A stretch of DNA of 60,970 nucleotides from Methylotenera sp. (GCA_009693255.1 SHXQ01000010.1:1-60970); one strand, 5' to 3'; counted from the stretch's first letter, positions 49,316 through 59,625 are shown. The notes: generated by a model from the letters alone, not told the origin. Numbers and translations are program-made.

Positions 49316-50155
49316 ATGACACCTCAGCAATACTGCCAACAAAAAACTGTACAAAGTGGTTCAAGCTTCTATTGCAGCTTTATGTTTTTACCCCAACAAA
49401 AACGGGAGGCCATTACCGCCCTATATGCATTTTGTCGTGAAGTGGATGATATTGCAGACGAATGCACTGAGTTAGTTATTGCACAAACTAAGCTACATTG
49501 GTGGCGCGGTGAAATTGAAAATCTCTATCAGAACAAGCCCCAGCACCCTGTAAGCAAGGCATTAGTAGGGCCTATTGCTAGCTACAACCTAGATGCGGAA
49601 CATTTCATTGAGATTATTGATGGCATGGAAATGGACTTAAACTTCAATCGTTACCAAGACTTTAAGCAATTACAACTCTATTGCTACCGCGTCGCTAGCG
49701 TGGTTGGCTTACTTTCAGCACAGATATTTGGCTTTAGCAATCGTAAAACGCTAAAGTTTGCCCATGATTTAGGCATGGCATTTCAATTAACCAATATTAT
49801 TCGCGATGTAGGAGAAGATGCGCGGCGTAATCGCATCTACTTACCGCTAGACGAACTGAAAAAATTCAAGGTGTCAGAAGATGACATTTTGCATAGTCGT
49901 GAATCTGATGCGGTTAAGCAATTGTTGGATTACCAAATTGAGCGTGCCGAAAGTTATTACGGCCGCGCATTAAGCGAACTGCCTAATGAAGATCACAAAA
50001 GCCAGCGCGTTGGCTTAATGATGGCTGCAATCTACCGCACATTATTGAAAGAAATCAAATTAGATGGCGCGCAAAAAGTATTGAATTCACGTACATCTCT
50101 TGGCACTTTGCGAAAAGTCTATTTGGCTTTTCAAGTGTGGATTAAACATCTATAA
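49316..50155 (+). CDS. hpnD: Presqualene diphosphate synthase HpnD
   Basis: This 279-residue enzyme condenses two farnesyl diphosphates to presqualene diphosphate. The Asp-rich motifs are FCREVDDIADEC and NIIRDVGEDARRNRIYLP, and YCYRVASVVGLL is the third block. It resembles phytoene synthase, but its neighbours settle the squalene role. Confidence 0.93.
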   Translation: MTPQQYCQQKTVQSGSSFYCSFMFLPQQKREAITALYAFCREVDDIADECTELVIAQTKLHWWRGEIENLYQNKPQHPVSKALVGPIASYNLDAEHFIEIIDGMEMDLNFNRYQDFKQLQLYCYRVASVVGLLSAQIFGFSNRKTLKFAHDLGMAFQLTNIIRDVGEDARRNRIYLPLDELKKFKVSEDDILHSRESDAVKQLLDYQIERAESYYGRALSELPNEDHKSQRVGLMMAAIYRTLLKEIKLDGAQKVLNSRTSLGTLRKVYLAFQVWIKHL

Positions 50156-50168
50156 GCACTCCCACGAT

Positions 50169-51506
50169 ATGAATAAACCCCATATTGCTGTTATAGGTGG
50201 TGGTTGTGCAGGCCTAAGTGCCGCCGCCACCTTAGTTGACCGCGGTTATCAAGTCACCTTGTTTGAATCTAGTGCGCAGCTGGGTGGGCGCGCGCGTACG
50301 GTACCACTGGCAAATAATAGCCTGATGCATTTACTTGATAATGGTCAGCACATTCTATTGGGTGCTTATCGTGAAACTTTAGCCTTATTAGACAAAATAG
50401 GTGTGGATGAAAAACAAGTATTTTTACGACATCCATTGCAAATTAAGTTGCAATCAACGTCTGGAAAAACGGTATTTTCATTAAAATCGATCCCGTGCTT
50501 ACCTGCCCCATTTGACGTGCTCATGGGTTTATTATCCTGTAAGGGTTTGAGTTTTTCTGAGCGGATAAGCGCCATCAAGCTTATGGCGCGCATTAGGCGT
50601 GGAAAAATTAGTCAGGACAAGTCGCTTGAGGGGTTTTTGCTGGAGCACAAGCAAAGCGCAAAGCTTAATCAAATGCTATGGGAGCCGTTATGTTTAGCGG
50701 CCCTCAACACACCTATCGCCATTGCAAGCACGGTTACTTTCTTCAATGTACTGAACGATAGTTTTTCAAGTACACGCTTTAGTCAGCAGAATAAAACTAG
50801 TGATTTTTTACTGCCTAAACTAGATCTATCGCAAATAATTGCGCAACCATTGGCACGATATATTCAATCTAAAGGCGGTGTAATTAAGCGCAATAGGCGC
50901 ATTCGTAGCCTTGTCATGGACGGCAATGGTTTTAATTTAGAAACACGTGATGGCCAATCTTTTTTTAGCCACATCATCATTGCCGTTGCGCCAACAAACT
51001 TAGGTCAATTAATAGACAAAATTCCAAAATTAAATAATGCACTCTTGGCAACAAAAAGTTACCTCTACCAGCCTATTTACACCATATATTTGCAGTATCC
51101 CGCAGAAACAAAAATGCCAAGCGCTATGATAGGACTAAGTGACAGCTTAGGACAATGGCTGTTTGATAGAGGACAGCTATGCAATCAACATGGCTTAATG
51201 GCCGTTATTATAAGTGCTGCTGGCCGCCACCAATTATTGAGTCATGATGCGTTAGCCTTAAAGCTTACTGAAGAAATTAAGCAGGCTTTTCCTGATATGC
51301 CGAAACCACTGTGGCATCAAGTTATCGCTGAGAAGCGTGCGACTTTTTCATGCATGCCAAATTTACCAAGACCGCACAATAAAACCTTACAAGAAAATTT
51401 ATATTTAGCGGGTGATTACACCTATGCAGATTACCCTGCCACCATAGAGGGTGCTGTTAGAAGTGGTATTGCATGCGCGAATTTAATTGTAGGTCATTCG
51501 GATTAA
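50169..51506 (+). CDS. hpnE: Hydroxysqualene dehydroxylase HpnE
   Basis: This 445-residue FAD-dependent amine-oxidase-fold protein reduces hydroxysqualene to squalene. The dinucleotide motif is IAVIGGGCAGLSAAATL (6-22), then LGGRART, and the C-terminal FAD contact YLAGDYTYADYPATIEGAVRSG. The ATG at 50169 lies 14 bp after hpnD; the frame runs further upstream inside hpnD. No squalene-hopene cyclase gene lies in this window. Confidence 0.92.
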   Translation: MNKPHIAVIGGGCAGLSAAATLVDRGYQVTLFESSAQLGGRARTVPLANNSLMHLLDNGQHILLGAYRETLALLDKIGVDEKQVFLRHPLQIKLQSTSGKTVFSLKSIPCLPAPFDVLMGLLSCKGLSFSERISAIKLMARIRRGKISQDKSLEGFLLEHKQSAKLNQMLWEPLCLAALNTPIAIASTVTFFNVLNDSFSSTRFSQQNKTSDFLLPKLDLSQIIAQPLARYIQSKGGVIKRNRRIRSLVMDGNGFNLETRDGQSFFSHIIIAVAPTNLGQLIDKIPKLNNALLATKSYLYQPIYTIYLQYPAETKMPSAMIGLSDSLGQWLFDRGQLCNQHGLMAVIISAAGRHQLLSHDALALKLTEEIKQAFPDMPKPLWHQVIAEKRATFSCMPNLPRPHNKTLQENLYLAGDYTYADYPATIEGAVRSGIACANLIVGHSD

Positions 51507-51556
51507 CCATCTTTTGCCGAATTTATTTAGTGCAGTCCGCTAGCGTTGTGTTTTAC

Positions 51557-52927
51557 TTAGCTATTCCTAAGCTGGCTGAGCGCCTGCTCTAAACGCTCAA
51601 CTGCAATCACTTCTAGCCCTATAATTTTAGCTTTTGGGGCATTAGCTTTAGGCACAATGGCTTTAGTAAAACCTAGTTTTGCCGCTTCTTTTAAACGCAT
51701 TTGACCACCCTGTACCGGTCGCACTTCACCCGCCAAACCAACCTCACCAAATACAATAAGTTTACTATCTAATGGTTTGTTTTTTAAAGAAGAAACTATA
51801 GATAATAACACCGCCAAATCAACGGCTGGCTCGGCTATTTTTACACCACCAACAGCATTGATAAATACGTCTTGATCAAAGCACGGGATGCCAGCATGGC
51901 GATTTAACACCGCTAATAGCATAGCTAAACGATTCTGTTCAAGGCCTGTGGCTAATCGTTTTGCGTTAGGTGCGTGGCTTTCATCTACCAGCGCTTGAAT
52001 TTCTATTAACAGCGGTCGCGTGCCTTCCATGGTCACGGTAATACAACTACCCGCCACCTGGCCTTCATGGTGCGATAAAAACAGGGCACTAGGGTTAGCG
52101 ACTTCGCGTAAGCCATGCTCTGTCATAGCAAATACACCCAGCTCATTCACTGCGCCAAAGCGGTTTTTGAAAGCGCGTATCAGCCTAAATGCTGAGTTTT
52201 GATCACCTTCGAAGTATAAAACCGTATCTACAATATGCTCTAGCACCCTCGGCCCTGCCAGTGTACCTTCTTTGGTGACATGGCCGACTAAAATCACAGT
52301 GATGCCCAATTGCTTGGCGAGCCTTGTTAATTGTGCCGAACATTCACGCACCTGTGCTACTGAACCAGGTGCGGATTGCAGTGCTTCTGAGTAAACTGTT
52401 TGAATAGAATCAATGACCGCAATATTGGGTTTATGCGCTTGTAGTGTGGCTAATATTTTTTCAAGGTTAATTTCAGCCAATAATTCAACTTCACTCGCAT
52501 CCAAGCCTAGACGCTTAGCCCGCATGGCTATTTGTTGGGGGGATTCTTCGCCGCTGACATAAATGGCCTGAGAAGACTTGCCTAAATGACACAGTACTTG
52601 TAGTAGCAAAGTAGACTTGCCAATACCAGGATCGCCACCTATAAGCACTACGCCACCCTCAACCAAACCACCACCCAGCACGCGATCAAACTCACTAATT
52701 CCCGTAGGTTGGCGTGCGATATCTGCAGCCTTTATACTACTTATTTTTTGTAATGCACTACTCTGTGCCAAGCCTTCAAACTTATTGGCGTAGCGGTTGC
52801 TTGTGGCGGTCTCTTCAATACTCTCAACCAAGGTATTCCAAGCTAGGCAACTTGGGCATTGGCCTTGCCATTTAGGCTCACTGGCACCGCATTCGGTACA
52901 ACTATAAATGATTTTAGCTTTCGCCAT
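51557..52927 (-). CDS. radA: DNA repair protein RadA
   Basis: This 456-residue RecA-like helicase assists homologous recombination by branch migration. It has a four-cysteine zinc finger (Cys10, 13, 24, 27), Walker A GGDPGIGKST (98-107), the RadA-specific KNRFG motif in AFKNRFGAVNELGVF, and a C-terminal Lon-like domain (about 290-455). It is convergent with hpnE. Confidence 0.97.
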   Translation of the reverse strand: MAKAKIIYSCTECGASEPKWQGQCPSCLAWNTLVESIEETATSNRYANKFEGLAQSSALQKISSIKAADIARQPTGISEFDRVLGGGLVEGGVVLIGGDPGIGKSTLLLQVLCHLGKSSQAIYVSGEESPQQIAMRAKRLGLDASEVELLAEINLEKILATLQAHKPNIAVIDSIQTVYSEALQSAPGSVAQVRECSAQLTRLAKQLGITVILVGHVTKEGTLAGPRVLEHIVDTVLYFEGDQNSAFRLIRAFKNRFGAVNELGVFAMTEHGLREVANPSALFLSHHEGQVAGSCITVTMEGTRPLLIEIQALVDESHAPNAKRLATGLEQNRLAMLLAVLNRHAGIPCFDQDVFINAVGGVKIAEPAVDLAVLLSIVSSLKNKPLDSKLIVFGEVGLAGEVRPVQGGQMRLKEAAKLGFTKAIVPKANAPKAKIIGLEVIAVERLEQALSQLRNS

Positions 52928-53096
52928 GGTTTATCTTTCTAATTTCAATCTTTAGGGTAGCTTTATTCATTCAAGTTTCTAAACTAGACAAGGCTCGATT
53001 AAAAAATTAAGACGCCGCATATATTGGGTGTGTCAGGAATCATTTTTTATGTGTAGCGCGGTATGATGACGAAAGTTGAATGAGGAGAGCCAGCCT

Positions 53097-54479
53097 TTAA
53101 TAGCTATCTGCCATATGACCGCTACCCGCATAGTTTTCAAAGCGCGTGTGCGGTCCAATGAAAGTGAGGCGCACACGGCCAATAGGGCCATTACGTTGTT
53201 TAGCAATAATAATCTCTGCCGTGCCCTTATCTATACTATCTGGGTTATACACTTCATCGCGGTAGATGAATAATATGACGTCCGCATCTTGCTCAATCGC
53301 GCCAGATTCACGTAAATCACTCATCACTGGACGCTTGTCTGGGCGTTGCTCTACGCTACGGTTAAGCTGAGACAGTGCAACTACTGGGCAGTCAAGCTCT
53401 TTGGCTAGCGCTTTTAAAGAGCGTGAAATTTCTGAAATTTCAGTCGCACGATTCTCACCTTGCCGGCCAGCTGGCGCTGACATCAATTGCAAGTAATCGA
53501 CCACGATTAAACCTAACTTGCCGGTTTGTCTATGTAATCTACGCGCTCTTGCACGCACATCAAAGCTGCTCAACCCGGCACCTTCATCAATAAAAATTGG
53601 TGCTTCATTGAGCTTGCCCAGCGCAGTGGTGAGCTTTTCCCAATCCTCATCTTCTAACTTACCAGTGCGCATGCGGTGCTGATCTAAACGCCCTACCGAT
53701 CCAATCATCCGCATAGCAAGCTGAGTTGACGCCATTTCCATCGAGAAAATGGCGACTGGCAAACCAGTATCTAATGCGACATTTTCAGCCATATTGAGTG
53801 AAAATGCCGTTTTACCCATAGACGGACGTCCGGCAACGATAATCAAATCACCACCCTGCATGCCAGAGGTCATAGAGTCTAGATCGGTAAAGCCGGTAGG
53901 CACGCCAGTCACATCAGAGGGATTGTCGCGTGAAAATAATTGATCAATACGGTCGGCAACCTGCGGCAACAAAATTTTAATATCCACAAAACCTTGCGCG
54001 CTTTTTTTACCCCCCTCAGCAATTTGAAATATCTTTGCCTCAGCTTCGTCTAACAACTGCTGTGCATCGCGACCATTCGGTGCGTAAGCACTTTCAGCAA
54101 TGCCTGAACCGACCACCACCAATTGTCGCATTACGGCGCGCTCATGCACTATTTCCGCATAGCGCCTAATATTGGCTGCAGTTGGCGTGCTTTGTGCTAA
54201 AGCGCCCAAATAAGCAATACCACCGACACCTGAGAGTTCCGCCGTATTTTCCAGCGACTCAGCCACAGTGACGATGTCGGCAGGTCTATTATGCTCAATC
54301 AACTTGGCGATATGTTGAAATATGGCTTTATGGTCGTGTCGATAAAAGTCATTCGCCGTCAAAATATCGGCAACTTTATCCAGCGCCTCATTCTCAAGCA
54401 ATAAGCCACCCAGGACCGATTGCTCAGCCTCTACCGAATGTGGGGGAATTTTTAGTGCATCTAATTGTTCATCAGCCAT
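53097..54479 (-). CDS. dnaB: Replicative DNA helicase DnaB
   Basis: This 460-residue hexameric helicase opens the replication fork. It has the N-terminal domain beginning PPHSVEAEQSVLGGLL, Walker A GRPSMGKTAF (217-226), and KALAKELDCPVVALSQLNRS and DLRESGAIEQDADVILFIYR in the C-terminal RecA fold. The ATG at 54479 gives the usual N-terminus. No intein is present. It follows the rpsF-rplI operon, as in many proteobacteria, with a terminator between. Confidence 0.97.
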   Translation of the reverse strand: MADEQLDALKIPPHSVEAEQSVLGGLLLENEALDKVADILTANDFYRHDHKAIFQHIAKLIEHNRPADIVTVAESLENTAELSGVGGIAYLGALAQSTPTAANIRRYAEIVHERAVMRQLVVVGSGIAESAYAPNGRDAQQLLDEAEAKIFQIAEGGKKSAQGFVDIKILLPQVADRIDQLFSRDNPSDVTGVPTGFTDLDSMTSGMQGGDLIIVAGRPSMGKTAFSLNMAENVALDTGLPVAIFSMEMASTQLAMRMIGSVGRLDQHRMRTGKLEDEDWEKLTTALGKLNEAPIFIDEGAGLSSFDVRARARRLHRQTGKLGLIVVDYLQLMSAPAGRQGENRATEISEISRSLKALAKELDCPVVALSQLNRSVEQRPDKRPVMSDLRESGAIEQDADVILFIYRDEVYNPDSIDKGTAEIIIAKQRNGPIGRVRLTFIGPHTRFENYAGSGHMADSY

Positions 54480-54514
54480 GCCGTGATTATACTGAATAAC
54501 CATGCATACCAAAT

Positions 54515-54542
54515 AAAAAAGGCTACCGAAGTAGCCTTTTTT
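54515..54542 (-). terminator. Terminator after rplI with UUCG tetraloop
   Basis: On the reverse strand GGCTAC pairs with GTAGCC around a TTCG loop closed by C-G, the very stable UUCG tetraloop. A6 precedes and T6 follows. It lies about 40 bp after the rplI stop and before dnaB. Confidence 0.92.
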
Positions 54543-54582
54543 ATTTCAAATCTCTTGAACTAATCAAGCCATGACTGACGAC

Positions 54583-55032
54583 TTAAGCTTCACCAACCAC
54601 TGTTACTGTGATATCTACAACAACATCATGGTGCAATGCAACGGTTACCACATGATCACCAATTGTTTTCAGTGGACCATTAGGCATGCGCACTAGTGCT
54701 TTAGTGACTTCAAAACCTTGTGCTGCCAATGATTCAGCAATATCGCCGTTAGTGACTGAACCGAATAAACGGCCATCAACACCAGCTTTTTGCGCGACTG
54801 TAATCACAAAAGCAGCCAATTTTTCACCACGTGCTTGCGCAGCGGCTAGAATGGTAGCTTGTTGTTTTTCTAATTCAACACGACGTGTTGCAATTTCAGC
54901 TTTATTGGCTTCTGTTGCACGCTTAGCTTTGCCTTGTGGAATTAAAAAGTTACGACCGTAACCATCTTTAACTTTAACGATATCACCTAAACTACCTAGG
55001 TTACCCACTTTTTCTAATAAAATAATTTGCAC
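54583..55032 (-). CDS. rplI: 50S ribosomal protein L9
   Basis: This 149-residue protein has the L9 N-terminal domain ([21 protein letters not shown], then [13 protein letters not shown]), a connecting helix rich in Glu, Ala and Lys, and the C-terminal domain with [16 protein letters not shown]. It is last in rpsF-priB-rpsR-rplI. Confidence 0.98.
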   Translation of the reverse strand: MQIILLEKVGNLGSLGDIVKVKDGYGRNFLIPQGKAKRATEANKAEIATRRVELEKQQATILAAAQARGEKLAAFVITVAQKAGVDGRLFGSVTNGDIAESLAAQGFEVTKALVRMPNGPLKTIGDHVVTVALHHDVVVDITVTVVGEA

Positions 55033-55044
55033 GGTAGCCTCCGA

Positions 55045-55275
55045 TTATTGGTGTTTGTCTGTGTATGGAAGCAAAGCTAAGAAACGAGCAAGTTTAACTG
55101 CAGTCGTTAATTGACGTTGATAACGTGCTTTTGTGCCCGTCATACGTGCTGGAATAATCTTTGCATTTTCTGAAATAAAATCTTTAAGTAAATCTACATC
55201 TTTGTAGTCCACTTGCTTGATGCCTTCTGCTGAAAAACGGCAGTAACGGCGGCGTTTGTACATTTCTCTTGCCAT
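55045..55275 (-). CDS. rpsR: 30S ribosomal protein S18
   Basis: This 76-residue basic protein shows [12 protein letters not shown]-like N-terminus (KRRRYCRFS) and the S18 block [19 protein letters not shown]. It lies 34 bp after priB and 12 bp before rplI. Confidence 0.98.
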   Translation of the reverse strand: MAREMYKRRRYCRFSAEGIKQVDYKDVDLLKDFISENAKIIPARMTGTKARYQRQLTTAVKLARFLALLPYTDKHQ

Positions 55276-55309
55276 CTTGAACTCCTAATCTTTTTTAATT
55301 TGATATAAG

Positions 55310-55615
55310 CTAATTGCTTATATGCTCTATATGGTTAATATGCATGACCAATTGCGTGCTTTTAAGGCTGCGCTTGGCTAAAAAGCCAGTAGCTAGAATG
55401 TGTGACCCTAACGTCAAGCCTTGCAATGCTAGGGATCCCAAAATCTGGTCACCTAAAACAACCGCATTAACTTCACATTCAACCTTACGCTTCATGCCAG
55501 CCTCAACCTGCTCTGAAACATGCCGCAATACAACACTTAACAACGGTATACCTGCTGGTGTGTAGCGAAGCGGCTCAATATGCACAACTTCAGCTTGCAA
55601 CAGCAATTTATTCAA
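55310..55615 (-). CDS. priB: Primosomal replication protein N (PriB)
   Basis: This 101-residue OB-fold protein binds single-stranded DNA and helps PriA reload DnaB at stalled forks. Seen are RYTPAGIPLLSVVLRH and ECEVNAVVLGDQ and the C-terminal LVMHINHIEHI. Placement between rpsF and rpsR is diagnostic for beta- and gammaproteobacteria. Confidence 0.93.
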   Translation of the reverse strand: MNKLLLQAEVVHIEPLRYTPAGIPLLSVVLRHVSEQVEAGMKRKVECEVNAVVLGDQILGSLALQGLTLGSHILATGFLAKRSLKSTQLVMHINHIEHISN

Positions 55616-55618
55616 AAC

Positions 55619-56014
55619 TTAAGCTGCCGCAACCTCTGTAGCTTCAGCCACAGGTGCTACTGGCGAGCCATCACGAGTCAACACTGATTTAGATTTCTCT
55701 TCTTTCATCATTGGTGATGGTGCAGTCACTGCAATTTTGGTAGACATCAGTAAATGACGCAATACTGCATCATTAAACTTAAAGCCATGCTCAAGTTCAG
55801 CCAACACTTCAAGGTTGCACTCGATATTCATTAACACATAGTGTGCTTTGTGGATTTTTTGGATTGGGTAAGCAAGTTGACGGCGACCCCAGTCTTCTAA
55901 GCGATGCACTGCACCGCCGCTAGCCATGATCAGCGCACGATAACGCTCAATCATTGCCGGCACTTGTTCGCTTTGGTCCGGATGGACGATAAACACTAGT
56001 TCATAATGTCTCAT
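55619..56014 (-). CDS. rpsF: 30S ribosomal protein S6
   Basis: This 131-residue protein begins [21 protein letters not shown] and contains [29 protein letters not shown], the S6 signature. An alanine-, valine- and glutamate-rich tail ends it. A strong AAAAGGAG ribosome site precedes the ATG. It is first in its operon, with a good promoter about 130 bp upstream. Confidence 0.98.
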   Translation of the reverse strand: MRHYELVFIVHPDQSEQVPAMIERYRALIMASGGAVHRLEDWGRRQLAYPIQKIHKAHYVLMNIECNLEVLAELEHGFKFNDAVLRHLLMSTKIAVTAPSPMMKEEKSKSVLTRDGSPVAPVAEATEVAAA

Positions 56015-56142
56015 TAGTACTCCTTTTGGATATAAGCCACCTGCAAAGTACCGAATAAATGCATCAAGTACAAAAGTTTTAAGTTGCAGTGTGACAAGGT
56101 TAATTTAATACATGCCCAATAACATTACCAAGCAAGCGCGCG

Positions 56143-56171
56143 ATTATAGACAAAATCCCCCGACTAATCAA
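56143..56171 (-). promoter_or_regulatory. sigma70 promoter of the rpsF operon
   Basis: On the reverse strand TTGATT (56166-56171) and a perfect TATAAT (56143-56148) are spaced by 17 bp, followed by a CGCGCGC discriminator. The leader to rpsF is about 120 nt. Within it CTGCAA and TTGCAG form a stem that holds paired GTAC sequences. A S6:S18-binding autoregulatory leader is known upstream of rpsF in many bacteria, but I could not match its consensus. Confidence 0.75.
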
Positions 56172-56217
56172 ATACTATTAAACAAATCCAGTGCTTTTAA
56201 TAGCTTTTAGGCTTGCC

Positions 56218-58263
56218 TTAAACCAAATCCGGCATTTCCGCGCCAAAAAATTTAGTTCTAAGTGTTTTGAGTTGATCTCGATAATCGGCGGCTTTTTCAA
56301 ATTCCAAGTTCTTTGCACTGTCGTGCATGGCTTTTTCTAAGCGCTTCATTTCTTTGGCGATTTGTTTTTCAGTTAAAGATTCATAATTGGCTTGCTCTTG
56401 TAGAACCTTACGCTCACGCAAGGCTTCATCTTTATCATACACCCCATCAATAATGTCTTTAATGCGCTTAGTAATGCCTTTGGGCACGATGCCATTGGCG
56501 GCATTAAAAGCCAGTTGTACGGCGCGCCTACGTTCGGTTTCATCCATCGCTGCTCTCATGCTACGGGTGATTTTATTCGCGTAAAAGATGACTTGCCCAT
56601 TCAAATTACGCGCAGCACGACCTGCGGTTTGAATCAAACTGCGTTCTGATCGCAAAAAACCTTCCTTATCGGCATCCAGCACCGCCACCAGTGAAACTTC
56701 AGGAATATCTAAGCCTTCACGTAGCAAGTTAATGCCGACCAACACATCAAACTCACCCAAACGTAAATCTCGGATAATTTCCACACGCTCTATCGTGTCA
56801 ATATCACTGTGTAAATAACGCACTTTGACACCATGTTCACTCAAATAATCGGTTAAATCTTCAGACATCCGCTTGGTCAGTGTGGTGGCCAACACGCGCT
56901 CACCTAGTGCGACACGCAACTTAATTTCACCCAGCAAGTCGTCCACTTGTGTATCGGCTGGCTTAACGGTAATCTGTGGATCGACCAAACCGGTTGGCCG
57001 CGCAATCATTTCTACGACTTGCTGCTGATGATTCGCCTCATATTCGGACGGCGTGGCAGAAACAAATACACATTGCCGCATAATGTGCTCAAACTCATCA
57101 AACTTGAGTGGGCGATTATCCAAAGCTGACGGCAAGCGCCAACCGTAATCCACCAAATTTTCTTTGCGTGATCGATCACCTTTATACATGGCACCCACTT
57201 GCGGCACCGTGACATGGCTTTCATCAATAATCATCAGTGCATTATCTGGCAAGTAATCAATCAGTGTCGGTGGTGGGTCGCCCGGCTTACGACCAGACAA
57301 ATGGCGCGAGTAGTTTTCGATGCCTTTGCAAAAACCAATCTCATTAAGCATTTCAAGATCAAAGCGTGTGCGTTGCTCAATGCGCGCAGCCTCTACCAGC
57401 TTGCCAGTTTTAATGTAGAAATCAACACGATCTTTCAGTTCATGCTTGATCTTCTCCATGGCTTTAACGGTAGTTTCGCGCGGTGTGACGTAATGGCTAG
57501 AGGGGTAAACGGTATAGCGTGGGATTTTATTGAAAATCTGGCCGGTCAACGGGTCAAATAAAGTAATCGACTCAACCTCATCATCAAACATTGATATCCG
57601 CACAGCCGTCTCATTATTTTCGGCAGGAAAAACATCAATCACGTCGCCACGCACGCGAAATGTGCCGCGTGAAAAATCAAACTCATTGCGGTCGTATTGC
57701 ATACCCACCAAGCGCGCAATCATATCGCGCTGCGCAATTTTTTCACCCTGCTGCACATGCAATACCATACCATGGTAATCGCTGGGGTCGCCTATGCCGT
57801 AAATCGCAGAAACGGTAGCTACAATAATACTGTCCTCACGCTCTAATAACGCCTTGGTCGCTGAAAGCCGCATCTGCTCAATATGCTCGTTAATACTTGA
57901 ATCTTTTTCAATGAACAAATCACGCGAAGGCACATAAGCCTCAGGCTGGTAATAGTCATAATAAGACACGAAATATTCAACAGAATTGTTGGGGAAGAAC
58001 TCTCTAAATTCACTATACAACTGAGCGGCTAAGGTTTTGTTAGGTGCCATCACAATCGCCGGGCGACCTGTGCGGGCAATGACGTTGGCCATCGTGTAAG
58101 TTTTACCTGAGCCAGTGACGCCTAATAATGTTTGAAATTTCAACCCATCGTTAATGCCTTGAGTCAGCTTATCTATTGCTTGGGGTTGATCCCCAGCAGG
58201 TGCAAATGGTTGATATAACTGATACAAACTGTTGGGAAAAGTAACAAACACAGTGCTCTTCAT
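56218..58263 (-). CDS. uvrB: Excinuclease ABC subunit B
   Basis: This 681-residue protein is the damage-verifying helicase of nucleotide excision repair. It has Walker A GVTGSGKT (48-55), the DNA-clamping beta-hairpin region [54 protein letters not shown], and a C-terminal UVR domain (about 635-670) that binds UvrC. A weak LexA-like half site lies just before the start but is not convincing. Confidence 0.97.
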   Translation of the reverse strand: MKSTVFVTFPNSLYQLYQPFAPAGDQPQAIDKLTQGINDGLKFQTLLGVTGSGKTYTMANVIARTGRPAIVMAPNKTLAAQLYSEFREFFPNNSVEYFVSYYDYYQPEAYVPSRDLFIEKDSSINEHIEQMRLSATKALLEREDSIIVATVSAIYGIGDPSDYHGMVLHVQQGEKIAQRDMIARLVGMQYDRNEFDFSRGTFRVRGDVIDVFPAENNETAVRISMFDDEVESITLFDPLTGQIFNKIPRYTVYPSSHYVTPRETTVKAMEKIKHELKDRVDFYIKTGKLVEAARIEQRTRFDLEMLNEIGFCKGIENYSRHLSGRKPGDPPPTLIDYLPDNALMIIDESHVTVPQVGAMYKGDRSRKENLVDYGWRLPSALDNRPLKFDEFEHIMRQCVFVSATPSEYEANHQQQVVEMIARPTGLVDPQITVKPADTQVDDLLGEIKLRVALGERVLATTLTKRMSEDLTDYLSEHGVKVRYLHSDIDTIERVEIIRDLRLGEFDVLVGINLLREGLDIPEVSLVAVLDADKEGFLRSERSLIQTAGRAARNLNGQVIFYANKITRSMRAAMDETERRRAVQLAFNAANGIVPKGITKRIKDIIDGVYDKDEALRERKVLQEQANYESLTEKQIAKEMKRLEKAMHDSAKNLEFEKAADYRDQLKTLRTKFFGAEMPDLV

Positions 58264-58422
58264 TGAAATTAACGTTTAATTTTAACAGTAAAATTAATAA
58301 CCATCGCCAACTATCACACTTTTGCCGTCACTAAACAATCGGTACTAGAACTTTGCCAGAATATTAGAGTCATGCAACAAACCACTTAACGAAAGTTAAC
58401 CCTTGTTTGCATTGGAATCCTT

Positions 58423-59433
58423 ATGCGTAAATTTGTTCTGATCCTAGCATTACTTAACATGCCCAAGCCTGCCTTAGCAATCGACCAACAAAAAGTACTC
58501 GCTGCCATGCAAGCCGTTGTCATGGTGCGTGGTTACGGCGATAAAGGCGGGCTGGCTTATGGCTCTGGTGTCGTAGTCGCTGACAATAAAGTCATGACCA
58601 ATTGTCATATCTTTCGTAGCACCAAGCAACCTTGGGTAGCACGTGGTGAAGACACCTATAACATCGTTTCAGTACAGGCCGATAGATGGCATGATTTATG
58701 TTTATTAACGACCTTAGGATTACCTTTTAAACCAGCAACTATTGCTAAAAATCGCTATTTAAGACGCGGTCAAGACGTGTTGTCGATAGGTCATTCAAAT
58801 GGCGTTCCAGTCCCATTAACTTCTGCCGGTACCATTAAATCTACCTACCCCTTTGAAGGTGTCCGCGTCATTAGAAGCAGTGCGCCATTCCGTATGGGTG
58901 CAAGCGGCAGCGGGATTTTTGACATTGACGGTAATTTATTAGGCATTAATACGTTCAAAACGCCTGGCAAGCATGCTTATTTTTACTCGCTACCCATTAA
59001 ATGGTTGGATGATTTAGCAAAACAACCTGTAGAGACGGTATTTCCTATTGTAGGTAAATCTTTTTGGGAGGATGACGATGATAAGAAACCGTTCTTTATG
59101 CAAATGGCTATCCCAGAAATAAATGAGGATTGGCTAAAACTAGCGCAAGTTGCGCAAAAATGGATAGAGGCTGACCCTAAAAATTCGGACGCTTGGTATG
59201 AACTAGGTAGTGCCTATGAAAATTTGCATAAAATTGACGACGCTGAGCATGCCTACAAGCAATCCGCACTATTGGATGCCAACAATACTGATTCATTATT
59301 TAGGCTAGGTGTCATTGCTCAATCTAAGGGAGATAAGCTCGCGATGCACGCTATTTATTTAGCCATCGCTAAGATCGACCAGTTACTGGCAGACGAATAC
59401 AGTAACACCATAAGTTGTAGCAAAGAATGTTAG
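58423..59433 (+). CDS. Secreted trypsin-like protease with TPR tail
   Basis: This 336-residue protein has a signal peptide (cleavage after ALA, residue 19), a trypsin-fold domain (about 22-205) and TPR repeats (about 240-320, e.g. SDAWYELGSAYENLHKIDDAEHAY). The catalytic triad is visible: His62 in VMTNCHIF, Asp91 in WHDLCLLT, and Ser161 in MGASGSGIFD. All three being present suggests an active periplasmic protease, of the S1C-like type, lacking the PDZ domains of DegP/HtrA. It is divergent from uvrB. The substrate is unknown. Confidence 0.85.
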   Translation: MRKFVLILALLNMPKPALAIDQQKVLAAMQAVVMVRGYGDKGGLAYGSGVVVADNKVMTNCHIFRSTKQPWVARGEDTYNIVSVQADRWHDLCLLTTLGLPFKPATIAKNRYLRRGQDVLSIGHSNGVPVPLTSAGTIKSTYPFEGVRVIRSSAPFRMGASGSGIFDIDGNLLGINTFKTPGKHAYFYSLPIKWLDDLAKQPVETVFPIVGKSFWEDDDDKKPFFMQMAIPEINEDWLKLAQVAQKWIEADPKNSDAWYELGSAYENLHKIDDAEHAYKQSALLDANNTDSLFRLGVIAQSKGDKLAMHAIYLAIAKIDQLLADEYSNTISCSKEC

Positions 59434-59523
59434 TTGAAACTCGACCGCTCATAAGTGGTCATCATTAAGGGAAATTAACCAGCCAACAGATAATCTGCTC
59501 AGTTATTCCTAAGGACGGTTTTT

Positions 59524-59625
59524 ATGCGTAAAATAGCGGCTATTCAAGCCATTGCAAAAAATTGTTTTAAGGAAGCATATTTTGTCACCATCAGAAGCAA
59601 CTCATCAAGCCTCAGTTTTATCTAA
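59524..59625 (+). CDS. Possible 33-codon upstream ORF before the aminotransferase gene
   Basis: An ATG at 59524 with AAGGA about 9 bases upstream opens a 33-codon frame, beginning MRKIAAIQAIAKN, that overlaps the aminotransferase start in another frame and ends at 59625. It could couple or dampen translation of the downstream gene, or be noise. No protein family is recognised. Confidence 0.25.
   Translation: MRKIAAIQAIAKNCFKEAYFVTIRSNSSSLSFI

Noticed and set aside
58273-58288. A LexA-box-like sequence just upstream of uvrB.
   Set aside because: Only the CTGT half matches; the second half reads AACG instead of ACAG.
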